Positions 1 to 6,109 of a stretch of 8,865 bases of DNA are shown in pieces. The DNA comes from a bacterium (GTDB lineage Bacteria > Oederibacteriota > JAJYGY01): assembly GCA_021790555.1 (NCBI GenBank), contig JAJYGY010000267.1:1-8865 (forward strand). The letters are read 5' to 3'. The translations under genes and the position numbers were made by a program. Numbering within the stretch: position 1 is the stretch's first letter; each line of letters starts with the position of its first letter. The notes beneath the pieces are model-generated. The model did no database searches, had not been told where the DNA came from, and saw only the letters and a list, made by a program, of their open reading frames with translations.

Positions 1-1136
1 GGACCGGGACTCCGGTACCGGGACCGGTGGCCGATGGCGCGGTGAAGGTGGCCGGCGGCCAGGGCCCCAGCCCGCTCCCCGATCTTCCGCGTGTGGGCCT
101 GCAGTCCGTGGACCCGGCGGTGGTGAAGGGGGACCTGGGATCCGGCCAGAAGGCCTCCGGAAACGCCAAAGACGCCGCGCCGGCTCCTGCCGCGAGGCAG
201 GAAGCGGTGCCGTTGAGGGCGGATGGAAACGCCCAGCCCTTGGGCGGCCAGGTGGCCCAGGCAAAAGGGGATTCGGCGGGCAGCCAGCCCCCCAGCCAGG
301 CGCCCCAGGCCCAGCCTTCGGGCCGGGTGTTCGAGGCGCCCCAGGCTTCCGCGGCTCCGCAGGCGGGCGGGATGCCGTCCCCGTCTTCCAACGCGCGGGT
401 TTCGGCCGGGATGGACGCAACGGCGGGCGCTCCGGTGGCTTTTTCGCTGAAGGACGCGATCCAGCAGGAGGGCAAAGCCGGTTCCAAGGCAGGGGTGACC
501 GACCCGGCCCAGGCGGATGGAAAGGCCTTCACGGGCCCTTCCGCTCAGGGCGGGGAGGCGTCCCAGGCCCCGCAGGGCAACCAGAACTTCAATTGGGTTC
601 TGGCGGCCGGGTCGGGATTTCCGGCGGGCGCGGCCCTGGCGGCCGATCCCACGGGAAGCCAGGGCCAGGCTTCGCCCGGCCTGATCCAGCAGCTCGCCCT
701 GAGGGACGCGGTGGTGCAGCAGGTGTCCAGCCAGTTGGCCGGTTTGGCGGGCCAGCAGGCGGCCCAGCTGACCATCCACCTGAAGCCCGAGTCGCTGGGG
801 AGCCTGGAAGTGGCCCTGGTGGCGGAGGACGGCAAGGTGACGGCCAAGATCACGGCCCAGACGGACACCGTCCGGGACGTGCTGGAAGCCAACCTGCCGG
901 CCTTCCAGCAGTCGCTGCAGGCGCACGGCATCACGGTGCAGGAAATCTCCGTGGGCGTGCGGGGCGACCTCGGCCAGGGCTTCGGCCAGGGTCAGCCGCG
1001 TTCCTTCACGCCGCAGCAGGCCTTCCAGGGCTGGTCCGGTCCGTCGGCCCGGGGGACTTCGTTCGCGGCTTCGCGGGAATTCGGCGCGGCAGCCGGGCCC
1101 TATTCAACCAGCACTCGTTTCAGCGCTTTCGCCTGA
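1..1136 (+). CDS. fliK: Flagellar hook-length control protein FliK, 5' end missing
   Basis: FliK is a secreted ruler that sets hook length and switches the flagellar export apparatus from hook to filament substrates. The frame is open from base 3 to the TGA at 1134-1136. A GTG at 27 is possible but has no Shine-Dalgarno site before it and the frame is open upstream, so the true start is probably outside the window. The first two thirds is low-complexity sequence rich in Ala, Pro, Gln and Gly, as in disordered FliK N-terminal regions. Bases about 760-960 encode the Flg_hook-type C-terminal domain (PF02120-like): LTIHLKPESLGSLEVAL, then a VRDVLEANLPAFQQSLQAHG helix and an ITVQEISV strand. In the family this domain contacts FlhB. 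A Gly/Gln/Phe/Ser-rich tail follows. Its position just before flgD agrees with the assignment. The C-terminal domain identification is firm; the N-terminal part is assigned only by being in the same frame. Confidence 0.9.
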   Translation, partial: TGTPVPGPVADGAVKVAGGQGPSPLPDLPRVGLQSVDPAVVKGDLGSGQKASGNAKDAAPAPAARQEAVPLRADGNAQPLGGQVAQAKGDSAGSQPPSQAPQAQPSGRVFEAPQASAAPQAGGMPSPSSNARVSAGMDATAGAPVAFSLKDAIQQEGKAGSKAGVTDPAQADGKAFTGPSAQGGEASQAPQGNQNFNWVLAAGSGFPAGAALAADPTGSQGQASPGLIQQLALRDAVVQQVSSQLAGLAGQQAAQLTIHLKPESLGSLEVALVAEDGKVTAKITAQTDTVRDVLEANLPAFQQSLQAHGITVQEISVGVRGDLGQGFGQGQPRSFTPQQAFQGWSGPSARGTSFAASREFGAAAGPYSTSTRFSAFA

Positions 1137-1146
1137 AACCACCATC

Positions 1147-1169
1147 GCGGGCCTCTTTTGAGGTCCCGC
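1147..1169 (+). promoter_or_regulatory. Hairpin between fliK and flgD, just upstream of the flgD ribosome binding site
   Basis: The arm GCGGGCCTC (1147-1155) pairs with GAGGTCCCGC (1160-1169) across a TTTT loop. This gives nine base pairs with one bulged T at 1164. The structure starts 10 nt after the fliK stop and ends 3 nt before the AAAGGAGGT Shine-Dalgarno site of flgD (1173-1181). No T-tract follows, so an intrinsic terminator is unlikely. An effect on mRNA processing, stability or translation is inference only. Confidence 0.5.
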
Positions 1170-1186
1170 AGGAAAGGAGGTAAGAA

Positions 1187-1594
1187 ATGACGACGCCCAT
1201 TTCCAACTTGGTCAACAACCCTTCGCCTTCGTCGCTGCAGCCTTCCACGCAGAACGCGCAGAGCCTGCAAAACGAGTTCCTTCAGATGTTGCTGACGGAG
1301 CTCCAGAACCAGGATCCGACGCAGCCCGTGGACGACACGCAGATGATCGCGCAGCAGGCCCAGTTCTCGTCCCTGCAGGAAATGCAGAACCTGAACACCA
1401 ACCTGGTGTCGCTGATGGCCATGCAGAACGTCAGCCAGGCCACCGGCATGATCGGCCACACCGTGGTGGGCACGGACGCCAAGGGCAATCCCCTCACCGG
1501 GACGGTCACTGGCATCTCGTTCTCCAGCGGCACGCCGGTGCTGCAGATCGGCAACGCGACGATGAACTTGTCGTCCGTCACCTCCATTTCGTGA
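1187..1594 (+). CDS. flgD: Flagellar hook assembly (cap) protein FlgD, short form
   Basis: FlgD is the scaffold that caps the distal rod/hook and lets FlgE subunits polymerise; it is itself exported and later discarded. The 135-residue product carries the FlgD N-terminal signature at residues about 29-80: NEFLQMLLTELQNQDPTQPV, then TQMIAQQAQFSSLQEMQNLN. Residues about 86-135 (ATGMIGHTVVG to NLSSVTSIS) look like the beta-rich Tudor-like segment. E. coli FlgD is about 230 residues and has an added Ig/FN3-like domain, which is absent here; B. subtilis FlgD has a similar short length, so this is probably a natural form and not a truncation. A strong AAAGGAGGT site at 1173-1181 fixes the ATG start. 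The TGA stop overlaps the next gene's candidate GTG start as GTGA (1591-1594). Confidence 0.95.
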   Translation: MTTPISNLVNNPSPSSLQPSTQNAQSLQNEFLQMLLTELQNQDPTQPVDDTQMIAQQAQFSSLQEMQNLNTNLVSLMAMQNVSQATGMIGHTVVGTDAKGNPLTGTVTGISFSSGTPVLQIGNATMNLSSVTSIS

Positions 1595-1983
1595 TCGCCA
1601 TGATCGAGGGACTGAATCCAAATCAGTTAGTGCCGGTGAACGGCACGGTCCCGAAAGCGGCCGGCGCGCGCAAGACCGCCGGGGAGATGTCGTTCAACGC
1701 GGTCCTGGAGGCGAACCTTCAAAAGGACGCGGGCCTGAAGTTCTCGGCCCACGCCCAGGAGAGGCTGGCCTCCCGGCAGATCGCCCTGAGCACCCAGGAC
1801 CTTCAGAGGATCGAGGGCGGGGTGGACAAGGCGGCCGCCAAGGGCGCGCGCGAATCGCTGGTGGTGAAGGACGACACGGCTTTCGTCGTCTCCATCACCA
1901 ACCGGACCGTGATCACCGCGGTGGACGCGAATTCGATGCGGGGGAACGTCTTCACCAACATCGACAGCGCGGTCATCGTTTAA
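1591..1983 (+). CDS. Conserved flagellar operon protein, PF12611/TIGR02530 type, function unknown
   Basis: A 130-residue protein with the hallmarks of the small 'flagellar operon protein' family often found between flgD and flgE in Firmicutes and spirochaete-type operons. Residues about 50-130 hold the conserved core: FSAHAQERLASRQIALS, a helix ending in VDKAAAKGARESLVV, DDTAFVVSITNRTVITAVD, and the terminal block NVFTNIDSAVIV. Residues 1-45 are variable. No signal peptide or membrane segment is visible. The GTG at 1591 overlaps the flgD stop by 4 nt; an in-frame ATG at 1600 is the alternative and would give 127 residues. Neither has a clear Shine-Dalgarno site, so translation probably depends on coupling to flgD. 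The biochemical role is not known to me; the location suggests a part in hook assembly. The family match is from recalled consensus, not a search. Confidence 0.88.
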   Translation: MIAMIEGLNPNQLVPVNGTVPKAAGARKTAGEMSFNAVLEANLQKDAGLKFSAHAQERLASRQIALSTQDLQRIEGGVDKAAAKGARESLVVKDDTAFVVSITNRTVITAVDANSMRGNVFTNIDSAVIV

Positions 1984-1997
1984 GTCAACCAACCAAC

Positions 1998-2049
1998 CAG
2001 GCCGGACCCGAAAGGGAAGCCTGAACGCCGCCGAATGAACGAGGCGGCG
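1998..2049 (+). promoter_or_regulatory. Two consecutive hairpins in the flgE leader
   Basis: The gap of about 84 nt before flgE holds two adjacent inverted repeats. The first, at 1998-2023, pairs CAGGC with GCCTG and, beyond an internal loop, CCC with GGG, closed by a GAAA (GNRA-type) tetraloop at 2010-2013. The second, at 2026-2049, pairs CGCCGCC (2026-2032) with GGCGGCG (2043-2049) around a 10-nt loop. The second ends 4 nt before the flgE Shine-Dalgarno site AAGGAGG (2054-2060). No T-tract follows either one. An mRNA stabilising or processing element for a highly expressed hook gene is plausible but is inference. Confidence 0.5.
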
Positions 2050-2053
2050 ACTC

Positions 2054-2060
2054 AAGGAGG
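2054..2060 (+). promoter_or_regulatory. Ribosome binding site that sets the flgE start
   Basis: AAGGAGG lies 7 nt before the ATG at 2068, whose product begins MSALYAAISGV, the usual FlgE N terminus. The in-frame ATG at 2035 lies upstream of this site, inside the second leader hairpin, and has no such spacing, so it is rejected as a start. Confidence 0.85.
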
Positions 2061-2067
2061 CAACACC

Positions 2068-3753
2068 ATGAGCGCACTTTATGCCGCGATTTCCGGCGTC
2101 CAGTCCTCGCAGAAGTGGCTGGACGTGATCTCCAACAACGTTTCCAACGCCAACACCGTGGGCTACAAGACCGGCCGCGTGGACTTCCAGGACCTGGTCA
2201 GCCAGGGCCTGGTTTCCGCCTCCGGCCCCAGCACGACCAGCAACCTGGGCGGCATCGATCCCTCCCAGATCGGCCTGGGTGTCAGCGTCGCAGCCGTCCA
2301 GACCATCTTCTCGCAGGGCTCGATCCAGACCACGGGCAATCCCACCGACGTGGCCATCAACGGCAACGGGTTCTTCACCGTGGCCAAGGGCCAGAACACC
2401 TACTACACCCGCGCCGGCAACTTCACCTTCGACCAGAAGGGCCACCTGGTGAGCGTGGACGGGGGCCTGGTGCAGGGCTGGCAGATGCAGTTGAGCCAGA
2501 ACTCCATCAAGGCGCTGGCCGGCAGCGCGGCCAACGGCACACTGCTCGGCACCAACACCCTGTCGACGGCCGGGCCGATCGGCAACATCACCATCCCGCA
2601 GAACCTCACCCTGGCCCCGCAGGAAACCAGCAACAATTCCAGTGTGTCGGTCAAGAACCAGGGCGTGATCCTGACGGGCAATTTCGACGCCAACAGCCCG
2701 CAGAACGCCTCGGACGGCGCCGGCGGGGTGCCCTGGAACGCGGCCCACGCCGCCAACCCGGCCGTGCCCACGCAGGCCCAGGTCGACGCGCTGAGCCCCA
2801 GCGCCACCTCCACCTTCACGACGTACGATTCCCTCGGGAACGCGCACACCATCCTGGTGGACTGGCTGCAGGTCAACAACCCGGTGACGGCCGGAGCCGG
2901 CTGGATGGGTTACGCCTTTGACGTGACCGCTTCCAACGGGCAGGCCCTGGGCGGCGCCGCGGTGGGTCTGGCCGCGGGCGACAGCAACTTCATCGGGACG
3001 ATCGGGGGCGCCAGCGGGAACTACCCCACCGTGAACGGGGTGGCCGGCGCGGCCGCCAACCTGATCACCTTCAACGCCGACGGGTCCCTGGCCACCAACG
3101 GCGCGGCCTTGAACGCCGCCGGACAGGCCCAGAACCCGATCTTGGACATTCCCGCCGCCCTGATCAACGCCAACGCCGTGGGTTCGAACAACGCGGCCGC
3201 CTCGGAGACCGCCGCGAACGTCGCGTCCTCGGTCAACCTGGGGACTCCCAACACCGGCCTGGGCACCGCGGTGAGCCCTTACGTGATGGGCCTGCGCGAC
3301 GGCGTGACCGGCGACTACGGCAACGGCACCACCTCGGGCGGCGTTTACACGCCCAACAGCAACGTGACCGCGTCCTTCGTGGACGGCTATTCCGAAGGCA
3401 CGCTGACCAGCCTGTCCATCGATTCGACGGGCGGGGTGGACTGCACCTTCAGCAACAACCAGACCATCACGGTCGCCAAGCTGGCCCTGGCCAACTTCAC
3501 GAACGCGAGCGGCCTGCAGAAGGTGGGCAATTCGGAGTTCGCCCAGACCGCCAACTCGGGCCTGCCGCAGTACGGCACGGCCGGGGCCAACGGCCTGGGG
3601 TCGACCCAGGGCGGGGCGCTGGAGTCGTCCAACGTCGACCTGACCACCGAGTTGACGAACATGATCATCTCCCAGCAGATGTTCCAGTCCAACGCCAAGG
3701 TGATCACGGCGGACGGCCAGAACATCACCAGCCTGCTCAACGCCATCCAGTAA
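2068..3753 (+). CDS. flgE: Flagellar hook protein FlgE, long form
   Basis: FlgE polymerises into the hook, the universal joint between rod and filament, and is exported by the flagellar type III apparatus. The product is 561 residues. The N-terminal D0 rod/hook signature is clear: MSALYAAISGVQSSQKWLDV, then ISNNVSNANTVGYK (residues 21-34). A QTTGNPTDVAINGNGFFTV segment at about 87-105 begins the D1 part shared with FlgF and FlgG. The C-terminal 43 residues (ESSNVDLTTELTNMIISQQMF onward) form the second half of the coiled D0 domain. Residues about 140-470 are Ala/Asn/Gly/Thr-rich and represent the variable outer hook domains. The protein is much longer than B. subtilis FlgE (about 264) or E. 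coli FlgE (about 402), so the outer domains are enlarged. There is one cysteine, C459, in STGGVDCTFSNNQTITVAK. The start is set by AAGGAGG at 2054-2060. Confidence 0.95.
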   Translation: MSALYAAISGVQSSQKWLDVISNNVSNANTVGYKTGRVDFQDLVSQGLVSASGPSTTSNLGGIDPSQIGLGVSVAAVQTIFSQGSIQTTGNPTDVAINGNGFFTVAKGQNTYYTRAGNFTFDQKGHLVSVDGGLVQGWQMQLSQNSIKALAGSAANGTLLGTNTLSTAGPIGNITIPQNLTLAPQETSNNSSVSVKNQGVILTGNFDANSPQNASDGAGGVPWNAAHAANPAVPTQAQVDALSPSATSTFTTYDSLGNAHTILVDWLQVNNPVTAGAGWMGYAFDVTASNGQALGGAAVGLAAGDSNFIGTIGGASGNYPTVNGVAGAAANLITFNADGSLATNGAALNAAGQAQNPILDIPAALINANAVGSNNAAASETAANVASSVNLGTPNTGLGTAVSPYVMGLRDGVTGDYGNGTTSGGVYTPNSNVTASFVDGYSEGTLTSLSIDSTGGVDCTFSNNQTITVAKLALANFTNASGLQKVGNSEFAQTANSGLPQYGTAGANGLGSTQGGALESSNVDLTTELTNMIISQQMFQSNAKVITADGQNITSLLNAIQ

Positions 3754-3801
3754 GGCGCGGGGCGGGACGGCCACGGGAGGTTTGAAAGGTGGCGGGTAGG
3801 A

Positions 3802-3832
3802 GGCGAGGCCCGGCGGGCACGCGGGCCTCGCC
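3802..3832 (+). terminator. Terminator-like hairpin in the flgE-motA gap
   Basis: GGCGAGGCCCG (3802-3812) and CGGGCCTCGCC (3822-3832) form a perfect 11-bp GC-rich stem with a 9-nt loop. It starts 48 nt after the flgE stop, in a gene-free gap of 147 nt (3754-3900). The nearest T-run is a weak CTTTTC at 3844-3850, about 12 nt past the stem, so complete intrinsic termination is doubtful. Partial termination, transcript processing or 3'-end protection of the flgE message are alternatives. No convincing sigma-28, sigma-54 or sigma-70 promoter was seen between it and motA, which argues for read-through. Confidence 0.5.
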
Positions 3833-3887
3833 CCACTCCCAGCACTTTTCAAGGCAGCTTGGTTCGAGGGGGTTTCTCAAAATTCTT

Positions 3888-3892
3888 GGAGG
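3888..3892 (+). promoter_or_regulatory. Ribosome binding site supporting a TTG start for motA
   Basis: GGAGG lies 8 nt before TTG at 3901. From that TTG the protein reads (M)DISTITGLCVGWG, a typical MotA N terminus. The longest open frame begins at another TTG at 3859, but it would add 14 residues unlike MotA and would place this site inside the coding region. Confidence 0.75.
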
Positions 3893-3900
3893 TTCCGGCT

Positions 3901-4713
3901 TTGGATATCTCAACGATCACCGGTCTATGCGTGGGTTGGGGTAGCTTGTTGTTGGCCATCCTGTTCGAAGGCCACTTTCAGTTGCAGGCGGTGCTGGGCT
4001 TCGTCAACCCCGCTGCCTTCGTGCTGATCGCCGGAGGCACGGCGGGCGCGGTGATCCTGAGCTTCCCCATGGAGGTGATCACCAACATCCCCAACATCCT
4101 CAAGAAGGCCTTCATCCAGGAGAAGCAGAACGCCGCGGACACCATCCCCCTGATGGTGGGCTTCGCCAACAAGGCCCGGCGCGAGGGCCTGCTGGGCCTG
4201 GAGGAGGACATCGCCAACCTGACCGACCCCTTCCTGAAGAAGGGCCTGCAACTGGTGGTGGACGGCACGGACATGGAGATGGTCCGCAACATCCTCGAGG
4301 CCGACCTGGTGTCCCTGCAGCAGAGGCACAAGACCGGTGAGATGGTCTTCGGGAACCTGGGCGGCTTCTCGCCCACCCTGGGCATCATCGGAACGGTGGC
4401 CGGCCTGGTGCACGCCCTGTACACGGTCACCGACCCCTCCAAGATCGCCGAAGCCATCGCCGTGGCCTTCATCGCCACCTTCTACGGCATCGCCTTCGCC
4501 AACCTCATCTTCCTTCCCATCAGCAACAAGCTGAAGGTGCGCAGCGAGGAGGAGGCGCTGGTGCGCGAGCTGATGATCGAGGGCATCCTTTCCATCTCCT
4601 CCGGGGACAACCCCCGCATCGTGGAGGAGAAGCTGAAGGCCTACATGCCCCCCAAGGTGAAGGCCCAGATGGAGGCCGCCGCGGCCGCGGCCCAGGGCGG
4701 GGAGAGGAAGTAA
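3901..4713 (+). CDS. motA: Flagellar stator protein MotA
   Basis: MotA is the inner-membrane stator subunit that surrounds MotB and converts ion flow to torque on the C-ring protein FliG. From the TTG at 3901 the product is 270 residues, the usual length for the Bacillus/spirochaete-type family. Four hydrophobic segments are visible, at about 3-22, 33-54, 153-174 and 184-206. The cytoplasmic loop has the conserved ARREGLLGLEEDI (residues 92-104), with the charged Arg and Glu residues known in this family to interact with FliG. The helix 3 signature FSPTLGIIGTVAGLVHAL includes the conserved proline P158, and AVAFIATFYGIAFANLIFLPI forms helix 4. The tail is basic and Ala-rich. The stop is 39 nt before motB, and the pair is clearly co-transcribed. 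Whether the motor uses protons or sodium cannot be decided from this sequence. Confidence 0.95.
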   Translation: MDISTITGLCVGWGSLLLAILFEGHFQLQAVLGFVNPAAFVLIAGGTAGAVILSFPMEVITNIPNILKKAFIQEKQNAADTIPLMVGFANKARREGLLGLEEDIANLTDPFLKKGLQLVVDGTDMEMVRNILEADLVSLQQRHKTGEMVFGNLGGFSPTLGIIGTVAGLVHALYTVTDPSKIAEAIAVAFIATFYGIAFANLIFLPISNKLKVRSEEEALVRELMIEGILSISSGDNPRIVEEKLKAYMPPKVKAQMEAAAAAAQGGERK

Positions 4714-4752
4714 GCCGCCGAGTCCGGCTCAAACCCGAGGGGAAGGGAACCC

Positions 4753-5589
4753 ATGGCGAAAAAAAAGAAGCTAGAAGAGGAGAAGCTGGAAAGCGCCGGC
4801 ATGATGCGCTGGCTGCTGACCTACGCGGACATGATCACGCTGCTGCTGGCCTTCTTCATCATCATGTACGCCTCCTCCACCATCAGCGTCACCAAGTACC
4901 AGTCCCTGGCAGCGGCCATGGCGGCGGCTTTCGGGCTGAAGGGAAGCCCGGCCGTCATGACCGGGGGGGCCGAGGAGGGGGCCAAGCCGATCATCTTCCC
5001 GGCCAGCCAGCTTCAGGTCACCCAGATCAAGAACAAGCTGCAGAAGTACGTGCTGGAGCAGAAGCTGCAGACGGCCATCAACATCCACCTGAACGAAAGG
5101 GGCCTGCTCATCCGCATCTACGCGGACAAGGTGCGCTTCGCCCCGGGTTCGGCCGCCTTGAGCCCGGAATACAAGCGCATCCTCAACGCCGTGGCGGGCA
5201 TCCTGGCCTCCACGCCCAACGCGGTGCAGGTCAACGGGTACACCGACGACACCGCCGCCCCGGCGGGCGGCAACTGGGCCCTTTCCTCGATGCGGGCCGT
5301 CAACACCGTGAAGTACCTGGTCTCCAGGAACATCGACCCGGAACGCCTGTCGGCGGTGGGATACGGGCAGTACCACCCCCTGGTCCCCAACACCGACGAG
5401 ATCCACAGGTCCATGAACCGCAGGATCGACATCCAGGTCTTCAAGGCTCCCTTCTTTGACGAGATGATGAACGGGGGCGAGGTCCAGAATCCCAGTGTGT
5501 CCCCGGCGCCGGCCGTCCCCGCGACCCCGGTGACACCCCCGGATTTGAGCCCCGTGAACGGAGTCAACCCCAAGCCCCTGACGTTCTAA
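4753..5589 (+). CDS. motB: Flagellar stator protein MotB
   Basis: MotB forms the ion channel with MotA and anchors the stator to peptidoglycan. The 278-residue product starts with a Lys-rich cytoplasmic stretch, then one membrane helix (about 17-40: MRWLLTYADMITLLLAFFIIMY) containing the channel aspartate, D26. Residues about 43-60 match the position of the plug segment. An OmpA-like peptidoglycan-binding domain runs from about 113 to 230: LLIRIYADKVRFAPGSA, VNGYTDDTA, NWALSSMRAVNTVKYLV, AVGYGQYHPLVPN and RSMNRRIDIQVF. It keeps the TD (164-165) and the Arg after SSM (R181) expected for peptidoglycan binding. A Pro/Val-rich tail (250-278) of unknown role follows. The Shine-Dalgarno region is the purine run GAGGGGAAGGGAA before the ATG. 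Confidence 0.96.
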   Translation: MAKKKKLEEEKLESAGMMRWLLTYADMITLLLAFFIIMYASSTISVTKYQSLAAAMAAAFGLKGSPAVMTGGAEEGAKPIIFPASQLQVTQIKNKLQKYVLEQKLQTAINIHLNERGLLIRIYADKVRFAPGSAALSPEYKRILNAVAGILASTPNAVQVNGYTDDTAAPAGGNWALSSMRAVNTVKYLVSRNIDPERLSAVGYGQYHPLVPNTDEIHRSMNRRIDIQVFKAPFFDEMMNGGEVQNPSVSPAPAVPATPVTPPDLSPVNGVNPKPLTF

Positions 5590-5622
5590 CCTTTCTTTCT
5601 CCCTAAAAGGAGGTCCAAGTTC

Positions 5623-6090
5623 ATGGCCGAAGACTCTGGCAAAAAGACGTTGCAGTGGATCCTGATCGCGGTGGTGGCATCCCTGGTGGTCAGCCTGCTG
5701 AGCGCGGGGGCGAGCCTTTTCTTCCTGGTCAACCGGGCGCGCGCGCCCAAACAGCAGGTGATCGAGCCGCGCCCTGAGCTGGGCAAGATGGACAACCTGG
5801 GGGACTTCACCGTCAACCTGGCCGACACCGAGGAGTCGCACTACCTGCGCTGCTCCATCCAGGTGGAGGAGAACTACGGCAGCGCGCCGGAATTCGGCGA
5901 CGAGATCGGCGCCCGCAAGGCCCAGCTGCGCGACATCATCATCGGCGTGCTGACCTCCAAGACTTCCACCAACCTGAAGACCCCGGACGGCAAGGACGCC
6001 CTGAAGGAGGAGCTGAAGGAGCGCATCAATTCGGTGCTGGCCAAGGGCCAGATCGCCAACGTGTACTTTACCGAATTCGCCGTGCAATAA
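5623..6090 (+). CDS. fliL: Flagellar basal body-associated protein FliL
   Basis: FliL is a single-pass inner-membrane protein whose periplasmic domain associates with the stators and supports torque. The 155-residue product has a short N-terminal cytoplasmic part, one membrane helix at about 12-36 (ILIAVVASLVVSLLSAGASLF), and a stomatin/SPFH-like periplasmic domain: LGDFTVNLADTEESHYLRCSI, then LRDIIIGVLTSKTSTNLKT and LKEELKERINSVLAKGQIANV, ending in VYFTEFAVQ. The length and closing TEF motif are normal for the family. A strong AAAAGGAGGT site at 5605-5614 sets the ATG. It lies 33 nt after motB and 19 nt before fliM, in the usual order. Confidence 0.95.
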   Translation: MAEDSGKKTLQWILIAVVASLVVSLLSAGASLFFLVNRARAPKQQVIEPRPELGKMDNLGDFTVNLADTEESHYLRCSIQVEENYGSAPEFGDEIGARKAQLRDIIIGVLTSKTSTNLKTPDGKDALKEELKERINSVLAKGQIANVYFTEFAVQ

Positions 6091-6109
6091 GGCCTTTGAG
6101 GAGCGTTTC

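Noticed and set aside
1..35. Repeated ACCGGGAC/GGACCGG units at the left edge
   Set aside because: They fit the Pro/Gly/Thr/Val-rich low-complexity coding sequence of the FliK N-terminal region.
593..1183. 196-codon + strand frame overlapping fliK
   Set aside because: It is out of frame with the FliK hook domain, its translation is Gly/Arg/Pro-rich with no domain, and its end overlaps the flgD ribosome binding site.
1986..1998. AACC tandem repeat
   Set aside because: Three copies only, too short to call a functional repeat or phase-variable tract.
2035..2067. Upstream ATG start for flgE at 2035
   Set aside because: It lies in the second leader hairpin, before the Shine-Dalgarno site, and would add 11 residues not typical of FlgE.
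1627..3852. 741-codon open frame on the - strand covering the flgE region
   Set aside because: It mirrors the real + strand genes. The translation is Val/Gly/His/Arg-rich with no recognisable domain, as expected for the antisense of GC-rich genes with G/C at third positions.
5227..5260. MotB VNGYTDD instead of the common GHTD motif
   Set aside because: GYTD is frequent in OmpA-like domains, and the other peptidoglycan-binding positions are kept.
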